From assembly GCF_035515275.1 (NCBI RefSeq), contig NZ_DATJBQ010000015.1:1-30908 (forward strand): a DNA stretch of 30,908 bases. The letters run 5' to 3'. This DNA comes from Pusillimonas sp035515275. Lineage in GTDB: Bacteria; Pseudomonadota; Gammaproteobacteria; Burkholderiales; Burkholderiaceae_B. This document shows positions 23,746-30,650 of this stretch, one piece after another; the first letter of the stretch is position 1, and each line of letters starts with the position of its first letter. The notes under the pieces are model-generated. The model searched no databases, was not told where the DNA came from, and saw only the letters and a list, made by a program, of their open reading frames with translations. Made by a program: the position numbers and the translations under genes.

Positions 23746-26622
23746 ATGCTAGAAACCATTGTTCAACGCGAACGCGACTTCGGCACCCCCGCCTCGCTTA
23801 GCACCGAAACCGTTACGCTTACCATTGACGGCGTCGAATGCGTCGTGCCCGAAGGCACTTCGGTCATGCGCGCCGCCGCCATGGCCGGCATCAATATTCC
23901 CAAGCTGTGCGCCACCGACAGTATCGAGGCCTTTGGCTCGTGCCGGCTGTGCCTGGTCGAAATCGACGGCCGCCGAGGCTACCCGGCTTCGTGTACCACC
24001 CCGGCCGAGTCGGGCATGGTCATTCGCACCGAAACCCCCAAGCTGCACGACTTGCGCCGCAACGTCATGGAGCTTTACATATCCGACCACCCGCTCGATT
24101 GCCTCACCTGCCCTGCCAACGGCGATTGCGAGCTTCAAGACATGGCCGGTGTGGTGGGCCTGCGCAATGTGCGCTACGGCTACGAAGGTGCCAACCATCT
24201 TAACGACGCCACCGATTCGTCCAACCCCTATTTTGACTACGACCCTTCCAAGTGCATTGTGTGCAGCCGCTGTGTACGCGCATGCGACGAGGTTCAAGGC
24301 ACTTTCGCATTGACCATCGACGGCAAGGGCTTTGCCTCGCGCGTTGCCGCGGGCCAGAACGACGCCTTCCTCGACAGCGACTGCGTTTCGTGCGGCGCCT
24401 GTGTGCAGGCCTGCCCCACATCGACCCTGGTCGAAAAAACCGTCATCATGATGGGCCAGCCCGAGCACTCGGTTATTACCACCTGTGCCTATTGCGGTGT
24501 AGGCTGCTCGTTCAAGGCCGAAATGAAGGGCGACCAGGTCGTGCGCATGGTGCCCTGGAAAGACGGCCAGGCCAACCGCGGCCACTCTTGCGTAAAGGGT
24601 CGTTTCGCCTGGGGCTACGCCACCCACCAAGACCGCATCACCAAGCCCATGATCCGCGCCAGCATCAACGATCCCTGGCGCGAAGTCAGCTGGGACAAAG
24701 CCCTGGGCCATGCGGCGTCCGAGCTCAAGCGCATTCAGGCCAAGTACGGCCAGAACTCCATCGGCGGGCTTACTTCCTCGCGCTGTACCAACGAAGAAAC
24801 CTATCTGGTCCAAAAGCTGGTGCGCGCCGCATTCGGCACCAATAACGTCGACACCTGCGCACGCGTCTGCCATTCGCCAACCGGCTACGGGCTTAAAACC
24901 ACGCTGGGCGAATCTGCCGGCACACAAACCTTCGACTCGGTCATGTTCACCGACGTGGTCGTGGTTATCGGTGCCAACCCCAGCGCCGCCCACCCCGTGT
25001 TCGCCTCGCGCCTTAAAAAGCGCCTGCGCGAAGGCGCCAAGCTTATTGTCATCGACCCGCGCAGCATCGAGCTGGTCGATTCGCCCCATGTCAAGGCCGA
25101 CTTCCATCTGCCAGTACGGCCGGGCACCAACACTGCCCTGCTCACCGCCCTGGCCCACGTCATTGCCACCGAAGGCCTGATCAACGAATCCTTTGTCGCC
25201 GAGCGTTGCGAAACTCCGGCGTTCGAGCAATGGCGCGCCTTTGTTTCGCAACCCGAAAACTCGCCTGAAGCCACCGAAGCCATTACCGGTGTGCCGGCCG
25301 CCGACGTGCGCGGCGCCGCCCGCCTGTACGCCACCCAGGGCAACGGCTCTATTTACTACGGCCTGGGCGTTACCGAACACAGCCAGGGCTCGACCACGGT
25401 CATGGCCATTGCCAACCTGGCCATGGCCACGGGTAACCTGGGCCGCGAAGGCGTGGGCGTAAACCCGCTGCGCGGCCAGAACAACGTACAGGGCTCTTGC
25501 GACATGGGCTCCTTCCCGCACGAACTGCCCGGCTATCGCCATGTTTCCGACGATGCCGTACGCGGCCAGTTCGAGCAAGACTGGGGCGTGCGTCTGCAAC
25601 CCGAGCCGGGCCTGCGCATTCCCAATATGTTCGACGCAGCGCTTAGCGGCTCGTTCAAGGGTCTGTACTGCCAGGGCGAAGACATCGCCCAATCCGACCC
25701 CAACACACAGCACGTGGCCGCTGCCTTGTCGGCCATGGAGTGCGTCATTGTTCAGGATATTTTCCTGAACGAAACCGCCAAGTACGCCCATGTGTTCTTG
25801 CCAGGCTCCAGCTTCCTTGAAAAAGACGGAACGTTCACCAACGCCGAACGCCGCATCTCGCGCGTGCGCAAGGTTATGGATCCCTTGGGCGGGCTGTCCG
25901 ACTGGCAGGTTACCTGCGCACTGTCCAACGCCATGGGTTACCCCATGAACTACAAGCACCCCAGCGAGATCATGGACGAAATCGCTCGCCTCACACCCAC
26001 CTTCGAGGGTGTGTCGTTTGCCAAGATCGACCAGTTGGGGGGCAGTGTGCAGTGGCCTTGCAACCAGCAGGCACCCGAAGGCACGCCCACCATGCACGTC
26101 GACGAATTCGTACGCGGCAAGGGCAAGTTCATGATCACCAAATATGTACCCAGCAACGAGCGCAGCACACGCAAGTTCCCCTTGCTGCTTACTACCGGCC
26201 GCATACTTTCGCAGTACAACGTGGGCGCACAAACACGACGCACGCCAAACTCGCTGTGGCACAGCGAAGACGTGCTCGAAATGCACCCCGCCGACGCCGA
26301 AGACCGTGGCATCAAGCAAGGCGACTGGGTGGCGGTGCAAAGCCGCGTAGGCGAAACGGTGCTTCGCGCCGATATTACCGAAAGGGTGCAGCCGGGCGTG
26401 GTGTACACCACCTTCCACTTCCCCGAATCAGGCGCCAACGTCGTTACCACCGACAATTCCGACTGGGCCACCAACTGCCCCGAGTACAAGGTGACGGCGG
26501 TACAGGCGCGCCTGGTAACCCAACCTTCCGAATGGCAGGCAGGCTGGTCGCGCTTCAGCGATGTTCAGCAACGGTTGCTGAGCGAGCGCGAGCGCGACAG
26601 CGAAACGGCTATTCAGCAGTAG
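23746..26622 (+). CDS. fdsA: NAD-dependent formate dehydrogenase alpha subunit, Mo-bisMGD catalytic
   Basis: 958 residues with the full cluster set: 2Fe-2S ligands Cys55, 66, 69, 83; an H-x3-C-type cluster with His115, Cys119, 122, 128; two 4Fe-4S ferredoxin sites (Cys170/173/176/180 and 213/216/219/223); and the proximal 4Fe-4S at Cys247, 250, 254, 282. The molybdenum ligand is Cys375 followed by His376 in CARVCHSPTGYG, a cysteine and not selenocysteine. The C-terminal molybdopterin dinucleotide-binding domain ends with SDWATNCPEYKVTAVQA. It oxidises formate to CO2 in the cytoplasm (reversible in relatives). Confidence 0.98.
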   Translation: MLETIVQRERDFGTPASLSTETVTLTIDGVECVVPEGTSVMRAAAMAGINIPKLCATDSIEAFGSCRLCLVEIDGRRGYPASCTTPAESGMVIRTETPKLHDLRRNVMELYISDHPLDCLTCPANGDCELQDMAGVVGLRNVRYGYEGANHLNDATDSSNPYFDYDPSKCIVCSRCVRACDEVQGTFALTIDGKGFASRVAAGQNDAFLDSDCVSCGACVQACPTSTLVEKTVIMMGQPEHSVITTCAYCGVGCSFKAEMKGDQVVRMVPWKDGQANRGHSCVKGRFAWGYATHQDRITKPMIRASINDPWREVSWDKALGHAASELKRIQAKYGQNSIGGLTSSRCTNEETYLVQKLVRAAFGTNNVDTCARVCHSPTGYGLKTTLGESAGTQTFDSVMFTDVVVVIGANPSAAHPVFASRLKKRLREGAKLIVIDPRSIELVDSPHVKADFHLPVRPGTNTALLTALAHVIATEGLINESFVAERCETPAFEQWRAFVSQPENSPEATEAITGVPAADVRGAARLYATQGNGSIYYGLGVTEHSQGSTTVMAIANLAMATGNLGREGVGVNPLRGQNNVQGSCDMGSFPHELPGYRHVSDDAVRGQFEQDWGVRLQPEPGLRIPNMFDAALSGSFKGLYCQGEDIAQSDPNTQHVAAALSAMECVIVQDIFLNETAKYAHVFLPGSSFLEKDGTFTNAERRISRVRKVMDPLGGLSDWQVTCALSNAMGYPMNYKHPSEIMDEIARLTPTFEGVSFAKIDQLGGSVQWPCNQQAPEGTPTMHVDEFVRGKGKFMITKYVPSNERSTRKFPLLLTTGRILSQYNVGAQTRRTPNSLWHSEDVLEMHPADAEDRGIKQGDWVAVQSRVGETVLRADITERVQPGVVYTTFHFPESGANVVTTDNSDWATNCPEYKVTAVQARLVTQPSEWQAGWSRFSDVQQRLLSERERDSETAIQQ

Positions 26623-26630
26623 GCCCGCAG

Positions 26631-27488
26631 GTGCAATCAGTCGAACCAAACCTTGGCACCGCAACGCCCGACGAGCAGTCGGGCCACGCGGCCCATATGG
26701 TGCATCGGCATGGGCCGGGCTTGGCGGGCACGTCCGAGCTCGACGCACTGGCCCGCGAAATACCCATCGCGCTTGAGTACAACGGTATTTCGCACGCGAC
26801 GGTACTGGCCACGCCGTGCGACCTCGAAGACTTCGCCTACGGGTTTTCGTTTACCGAGGGCGTAGTGCGCTCGGCACGCGACATCTACGACGTCGAGCTC
26901 ACTACGCGAGACCAGGGCATTGTGATTCAACTGAACATTGCCAGTGCTTGCTTGAACCAACTCAAGCTGCGGCGACGCAGTTTGGCCGGTCGCACGGGCT
27001 GCGGTTTGTGCGGGCTGGAAAGCCTCGACGAAGTACAGCGCGAGCTTCCGGCTTTGGCCGCCAGGCCGGCGTTTGTGCAGGCACAAGCCATTTCGGCGGC
27101 CACCGAAGCCTTGCGAGAGCTGCAGCCGCTGCACCTTGAAACGGGCGCAACGCATGCTGCGGCGTGGGCCGACTTGCAGGGCAATATACGGGCGGTGCGC
27201 GAAGATGTCGGCCGCCACAATGCGCTCGACAAGCTCATCGGCCACTTGTTGCGCACCGGTGCCAATACGTCTGACGGGTTCGCGGTTATTTCCAGCCGGG
27301 CAAGTTTTGAAATGGTGCAAAAAGCAGCGGCGGCAGGCATTTCTGCGGTGGTGGCGGTGTCTGCACCCACTTCGTACGCGGTGCGCATGGCCACAGAACT
27401 TAATGTGATGCTGGCCGGTTTTGCGCGCAAGAATGTGTTTACGGTGTACGCGCACCCCGAGTTCCTGGTCCCTTACGAATCAAAATAG
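26631..27488 (+). CDS. fdsC: Formate dehydrogenase sulfuration factor FdhD/FdsC
   Basis: 285 residues from the GTG at 26631, 8 bases after the fdsA stop. FdhD family: the C-x-x-C motif (Cys124, Cys127) is in GRTGCGLCGLESL; FSFTEGV, EDVGRHNALDKLIG, ISSRASFEMVQKAAAAGI, and LAGFARKNVFTVYAHPE follow. It passes sulfur from a cysteine desulfurase to the Mo-bis-MGD cofactor before insertion into FdsA. Named fdsC by position, as in Cupriavidus and Rhodobacter; fdhD is a synonym. The ATG at 26697 is an alternative start. Confidence 0.94.
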   Translation: MQSVEPNLGTATPDEQSGHAAHMVHRHGPGLAGTSELDALAREIPIALEYNGISHATVLATPCDLEDFAYGFSFTEGVVRSARDIYDVELTTRDQGIVIQLNIASACLNQLKLRRRSLAGRTGCGLCGLESLDEVQRELPALAARPAFVQAQAISAATEALRELQPLHLETGATHAAAWADLQGNIRAVREDVGRHNALDKLIGHLLRTGANTSDGFAVISSRASFEMVQKAAAAGISAVVAVSAPTSYAVRMATELNVMLAGFARKNVFTVYAHPEFLVPYESK

Positions 27489-27522
27489 ATGACGCAGCCT
27501 TGTGCGCGTTAAGGAAGCAGCT

Positions 27523-27780
27523 TTGAACAACATCGATCATCTTATTCAAATGGCCAACAGCATTGGCGATTTCTTCGAGGCCCTGCCCGACAGGCAGGAA
27601 GGCATCCACGGTATTGCCGATCACATCAAAAAGTTCTGGGAGCCGCGTATGCGAACGGCGATGCTTGAGTTTTTAGACCAGCATCCAGATGGGCGCACAC
27701 AGGACGCTGAGCTTAGCGAAATGGTAAGGGAAGCAATCGTGTCGAACCGGGAGATGCTGTTGCCCAAGGTTGTGAGTTAA
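27523..27780 (+). CDS. fdsD: Formate dehydrogenase delta subunit
   Basis: 85 residues. NNIDHLIQMANSIGDFFEALPDRQEGIHGIADHIKKFWEPRMR is the typical FdsD sequence. The start is a TTG at 27523, with AAGGA 7 bases before it; the GTG at 27502 gives 7 extra residues and no ribosome-binding site. FdsD is a small subunit or maturation partner of the soluble formate dehydrogenase. It closes the fds operon, 34 bases behind fdsC, and a terminator-like hairpin follows. Confidence 0.93.
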   Translation: MNNIDHLIQMANSIGDFFEALPDRQEGIHGIADHIKKFWEPRMRTAMLEFLDQHPDGRTQDAELSEMVREAIVSNREMLLPKVVS

Positions 27781-27808
27781 GGATTTATCAGGCTGTATTT
27801 GTGTTCTT

Positions 27809-27840
27809 AAGCGCTATGGGCTTCTTAAGCGCTTTTGGCG
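27809..27840 (+). terminator. Likely fds operon terminator
   Basis: AAGCGCT (27809-27815), a 13-base loop, AGCGCTT (27829-27835), then TTGG. The stem is 7 bp with a short T-run, 28 bases after the fdsD stop. The same bases are part of two direct copies of TTCTTAAGCGCT (27804-27815 and 27822-27833). Confidence 0.5.
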
Positions 27841-27872
27841 TTAGGCCTGGGCTGCCATTTGTGTTCTAAAAC

Positions 27873-27965
27873 GCCGTTGTGGGCGAGATGGTGCAGGCCG
27901 GGCGGTCGGGCGGTTTGTGGCAGCGCCCTCCAACGCCCGTCCTGCACCATCTCGCCCACAACGGC
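27873..27965. repeat. Perfect 25-bp inverted repeat (long stem-loop)
   Basis: Bases 27873-27897 are exactly complementary to 27941-27965. After one mispair the stem continues for six more pairs (CGGGCG 27899-27904 with CGCCCG 27934-27939), giving 31 of 32 pairs around a 29-base loop. It has no coding content and lies between the fds operon and the universal stress protein gene. No target-site duplication is seen at its ends. Confidence 0.9.
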
Positions 27966-27975
27966 TTACCATTGC

Positions 27976-28014
27976 GGCTTGCGTAAGTGGCTCGCGTAAG
28001 CGGCTGGCGTAAAT
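27976..28014. repeat. Three 13-nt tandem repeats
   Basis: GGCTTGCGTAAGT, GGCTCGCGTAAGC and GGCTGGCGTAAAT follow one another at 27976, 27989 and 28002. They differ at 1 internal base and near the end. They lie in the 54-base stretch between the two large fold-backs. Confidence 0.85.
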
Positions 28015-28067
28015 ACACAGTTCTTCCGATCGGCTCAAATAGAAGCCCTCAAACAGCTCAAACATAA

Positions 28068-28282
28068 GCCGTCGGGGGTGGGTCCTATTTGGCGGGCGTT
28101 GGGCGCGCCGCGTTTTCGGGCTTTGCGCGGGGGGTGTCGGCGGCAGCCTGTGTGAGCTCCGTAGCCGCGCAGCGGCTAAAGGGCGAGTTCTGCCGACGCC
28201 CGCGCAAAGCCCGAAAATGCGGGTAGTCCCGCGAAGCGGGACCGCGACCTCCGCCCGCCAAATAGGGCCCACCTCCGGCGGC
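28068..28282 (+). ncRNA. Large fold-back element, possible structured RNA or dispersed repeat
   Basis: An outer stem pairs 28068-28098 with 28252-28282 (28 Watson-Crick pairs of 31), and an inner stem pairs 28109-28131 with 28199-28221 and 28136-28141 with 28192-28197 around a small bulge. Two short perfect hairpins are nested: TAGCCGC-GCA-GCGGCTA (28162-28178) at the tip and GTCCCGC-GAA-GCGGGAC (28226-28242) in the side loop. All mispairs in the two stems would be G.U in an RNA read from the plus strand. It does not fit a known RNA family that I recognise. A repeated extragenic element is the main alternative. Confidence 0.55.
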
Positions 28283-28371
28283 GCCTTAGAACTCAAACCG
28301 CCACTGCACATTTTCATCCGTGCACGTTTAACCAGCAAACATTTAACCAATACACGTTTCATCAAAAAAAA

Positions 28372-28398
28372 AGCGGCCACCAAGCCGCTCTTTCTTTT
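28372..28398 (-). terminator. Rho-independent terminator of the stress-protein gene (possibly bidirectional)
   Basis: On the minus strand AGCGGC, loop TTGGTG, GCCGCT and then nine T form a textbook terminator 46 bases past the stop at 28435. On the plus strand the same stem is followed by CTTTCTTTT, so it may also stop transcripts coming from the fds side. Confidence 0.85.
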
Positions 28399-28434
28399 GA
28401 ACCCGGGCAGACAACACCCGGCATACGAAGCCGT

Positions 28435-28899
28435 TTATTCCACCGGATCTTTAACCCGATAAACCAGTACAGCCGTGCGCGCCAAGCCCAGCACCTTGAC
28501 CGTTACGCTGCCAAGCAAAAGACGCGACAAACCTGTTCGGCCGTGGCTGCCGATGAAGATAAGATCGCAGCCGTTGTCGTTGGCCGCCTGCACAATACCG
28601 TCAGCCACGTTGAAGCTGGATACCGTTTGCGCCGTTGCCGTAACCCCGGCGGTAGAAGCGCGGTCGAGCACCGCCTGCAGATACTTTTGAGCCTGCTCGG
28701 CAGCCGTTTTTTCATAGTCTTCGTCGGTAATGGCATAGGCCGCCGCCATGCCATCGAAGCCCACGGTCGCCGCAAAAGGCTGAGTGACATACAGCGCGAC
28801 GACTTCGGCGCCGATTTCGCGAGCCAGGCAAACGCCCTTGTTCGCAGCCTGAGCAGCAAGAGGGGAGCCGTCGGTGGGAATCAGGATTTTCTTGAACAT
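28435..28899 (-). CDS. Universal stress protein (UspA family)
   Basis: 154-residue cytoplasmic Usp domain. KILIPTDGSPLAAQAANKGVCLA is the first strand and helix; the nucleotide-binding motif G-x2-G-x9-G-S is visible in IGSHGRTGLSRLLLGSVT, so ATP binding is expected; VLVYRV closes the fold. Length is normal for a single-domain Usp. GGAAA stands 7 bases before the ATG. It is a single gene bounded by its own terminator. The trigger is unknown. Confidence 0.95.
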   Translation of the reverse strand: MFKKILIPTDGSPLAAQAANKGVCLAREIGAEVVALYVTQPFAATVGFDGMAAAYAITDEDYEKTAAEQAQKYLQAVLDRASTAGVTATAQTVSSFNVADGIVQAANDNGCDLIFIGSHGRTGLSRLLLGSVTVKVLGLARTAVLVYRVKDPVE

Positions 28900-29006
28900 T
28901 ACGGTTTCCGTTGGTTGTTATACGATGGCTCTATGCTAGAGCAGAACGACACCAAAAACATACAGGTAAAAACGCCAAGTTTGCGCCCGGTCAAGGCACC
29001 GCCCGG

Positions 29007-29348
29007 TTAACCGCCCTTTACGGCGCGATACAAGGTGGTGCAGCGGCCGCCGCTGCGGCAATACGCCAAAATAGGCGTCGGCAATTCGTTTAACAATTGG
29101 CCGAATCGCTCGACATCCTGGGGGGTTATCGCACCGCTCACCACCGGCTGGTACTCTACTTTCAGCCCGGCTGCGCGCGCTGCTTCAATAACGGCTGATG
29201 ACGAGGGCTGATCGGAGCCGCCTTCGTAGTCGGGCCGGTTGATAATGACGCTTTTATAACCTGCTTTGGCCACAGCACTCATGTCTTCGGGCGTAAGCTG
29301 GGGCGCGACAGCAAAATCGTCGCTTAGCGGATTGATAGGTGTAGCCAT
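29007..29348 (-). CDS. DUF442 / TIGR01244 family protein (phosphatase- or rhodanese-like)
   Basis: 113-residue protein with the typical N-terminus FAVAPQLTPEDMSAVAKAGYKSVIINRPD and the catalytic-type loop AYCRSGGRCTTLY (Cys followed by x4-Arg). The family is found alone or fused to beta-lactamase-like hydrolases (Blh) and is annotated as a sulfur transferase or phosphatase; the true activity is not settled. I start at ATG 29346-29348, with GGAG 7 bases upstream; the longer frame from 29498 overlaps the next gene and is not supported. Confidence 0.88.
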   Translation of the reverse strand: MATPINPLSDDFAVAPQLTPEDMSAVAKAGYKSVIINRPDYEGGSDQPSSSAVIEAARAAGLKVEYQPVVSGAITPQDVERFGQLLNELPTPILAYCRSGGRCTTLYRAVKGG

Positions 29349-29433
29349 GATGTTTCTCCAAAAATTCCTGCGTAACGCCACTGGTGCTTGAATGCGAGTG
29401 GCCCTGGGGCGAAATAGTAGCCTACGCCCAGGC

Positions 29434-30234
29434 CTAAGGCTCTGTCGCAGGAAGCCAACCACCCACTTTTTGTTCCAGCAGCACATTGAATTCGGCAAGG
29501 CGTTGAGCGCCCATTGGGTCGCCGCTATCTGCCCAGGCGGCCGGGTGGCACATGATCAGGTCGCCCTCTCGGGTGTTCTTCAGCCACGCTGCAAATAATG
29601 CTCGATACGCCGATTCGCCGCCCCGAAAATCATACACTCCTGCAAACCGGGCATTCAAGCGAAAGCCCTCGCGGCGGGCAAGCCTGCCAAACGCGTTGGC
29701 GCCCAATATCTGTATTATTGCCGCCTTTAGACGATACTTGCCGGGTATCCCTTTCAAGGCAGTGGCTTTGGTGTTGCGCAGCCAGGGCCTGGCGCCCTTG
29801 AGATACCGCCGAGCAAGCGTTTGGATCAAGGCTTCGCGTATTTGCGGCAGTTGATGAATGTGCTGATGTCCGTCGACAAAAGCGGGGGCTTTACCCATGA
29901 CGGCATGAAAGGCGTCGATCTGCGCATGGATCTGAGCCTTCACAGCCTGGACATCGAGCTGGCGCAGGTATGCCCGACGTATCAGCGTCGACAGCGGCAA
30001 ATACACACCCTCGCGCCCCATGGGTTCGGTGAAGTTCAGGTGCAGGCCTGTCTGCGCGCCGCTGAGTGCCAGCCGTGCCGCATTGGCCTCAAAAGTGGGC
30101 CCATGCGCCAGGCAACTGGCTGCGGCAAGACGCCTCTGCTCTGCCAGGCGTATGATGCCGAAGTCAACGGCTTCGTTCATGCCAAAGTCATCTGCGCACA
30201 AGACCACGCCGTTTGTTTGATTACCTGCGCTCAC
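29434..30234 (-). CDS. YdjC/ChbG-HpnK family carbohydrate deacetylase
   Basis: 266 residues from the GTG at 30234 (GAGGGG just before it); a TTG at 30261 is the other possible start. The metal site of the YdjC family is visible: ADDFGMNEAVDFGI (first Asp pair), GLHLNFTEP (His), VDGHQHIHQLP (His cluster) and IMCHPA at the end. Members remove N-acetyl groups from chito-oligosaccharides or from the hopanoid precursor (HpnK). Divergent from a GtrA-family gene, which suggests a cell-surface glycan or lipid role. The substrate is not clear. Confidence 0.88.
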   Translation of the reverse strand: MSAGNQTNGVVLCADDFGMNEAVDFGIIRLAEQRRLAAASCLAHGPTFEANAARLALSGAQTGLHLNFTEPMGREGVYLPLSTLIRRAYLRQLDVQAVKAQIHAQIDAFHAVMGKAPAFVDGHQHIHQLPQIREALIQTLARRYLKGARPWLRNTKATALKGIPGKYRLKAAIIQILGANAFGRLARREGFRLNARFAGVYDFRGGESAYRALFAAWLKNTREGDLIMCHPAAWADSGDPMGAQRLAEFNVLLEQKVGGWLPATEP

Positions 30235-30260
30235 AGCCCCTCTTTTGGAAAAAATCGTCA

Positions 30261-30650
30261 ATGTTCAATCTGTTCAAGCAGCTTGCCTGGTTCGTGGCAA
30301 CGGGCTGTGCCGCTGCACTCACCCACTGGCTGGTGGTGGTGCTGTGCGTGCAACAGTTGGGCCTTGCCCCGTTGCTGGCCAATTTCGTGGGCTGGCTGGT
30401 GGCATTTGGCGTGTCGTTCCTGGGTCACTACCACCTTACCTTCCGAGCGCAGCGAGGGCCCTGGGCGCGCGCTGCAGGGCGGTTCTTTTTGGTGTCGGCG
30501 TTGGGGTTTGCGGTTAACGAACTGGCCTATGCCTACTTTCTACATACCACGGCCGTACGATACGACGTTTTACTGGCCATGATCTTGATAGGCATGGCGG
30601 TACTGACCTTTATTCTAGGGCGATTTTGGGCGTTCCGGCACAAATCTTGA
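30261..30650 (+). CDS. GtrA-family membrane protein
   Basis: 129-residue protein with four hydrophobic spans (about 8-28, 35-55, 72-95, 100-122) and the family ending FILGRFWAFRHKS (GtrA usually ends in n.~W~F). GtrA proteins help move lipid-linked sugars across the membrane for surface glycosylation. I start at the ATG 30261; a TTG at 30213 in frame adds 16 residues. Its start codon lies 26 bases from that of the divergent deacetylase. The last 41 bases overlap an opposite-strand gene. Confidence 0.9.
   Translation: MFNLFKQLAWFVATGCAAALTHWLVVVLCVQQLGLAPLLANFVGWLVAFGVSFLGHYHLTFRAQRGPWARAAGRFFLVSALGFAVNELAYAYFLHTTAVRYDVLLAMILIGMAVLTFILGRFWAFRHKS

Noticed and set aside
23749..26418. Open frame of 889 codons antisense to fdsA
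   Set aside because: It mirrors the codon bias of fdsA, has no recognisable domain and no ribosome-binding site; fdsA with all its cluster motifs is the real gene.
27976..28014. CRISPR or plasmid origin made from the tandem repeats
   Set aside because: Only three short units with no spacers, no cas genes, no replication gene and no DnaA-type or AT-rich region.
27841..28383. 180-codon minus-strand frame across the structured interval
   Set aside because: It runs through both large inverted repeats, is arginine/proline-rich with no domain, and its composition follows the palindromes. I regard it as non-coding, though automatic annotation may call it.
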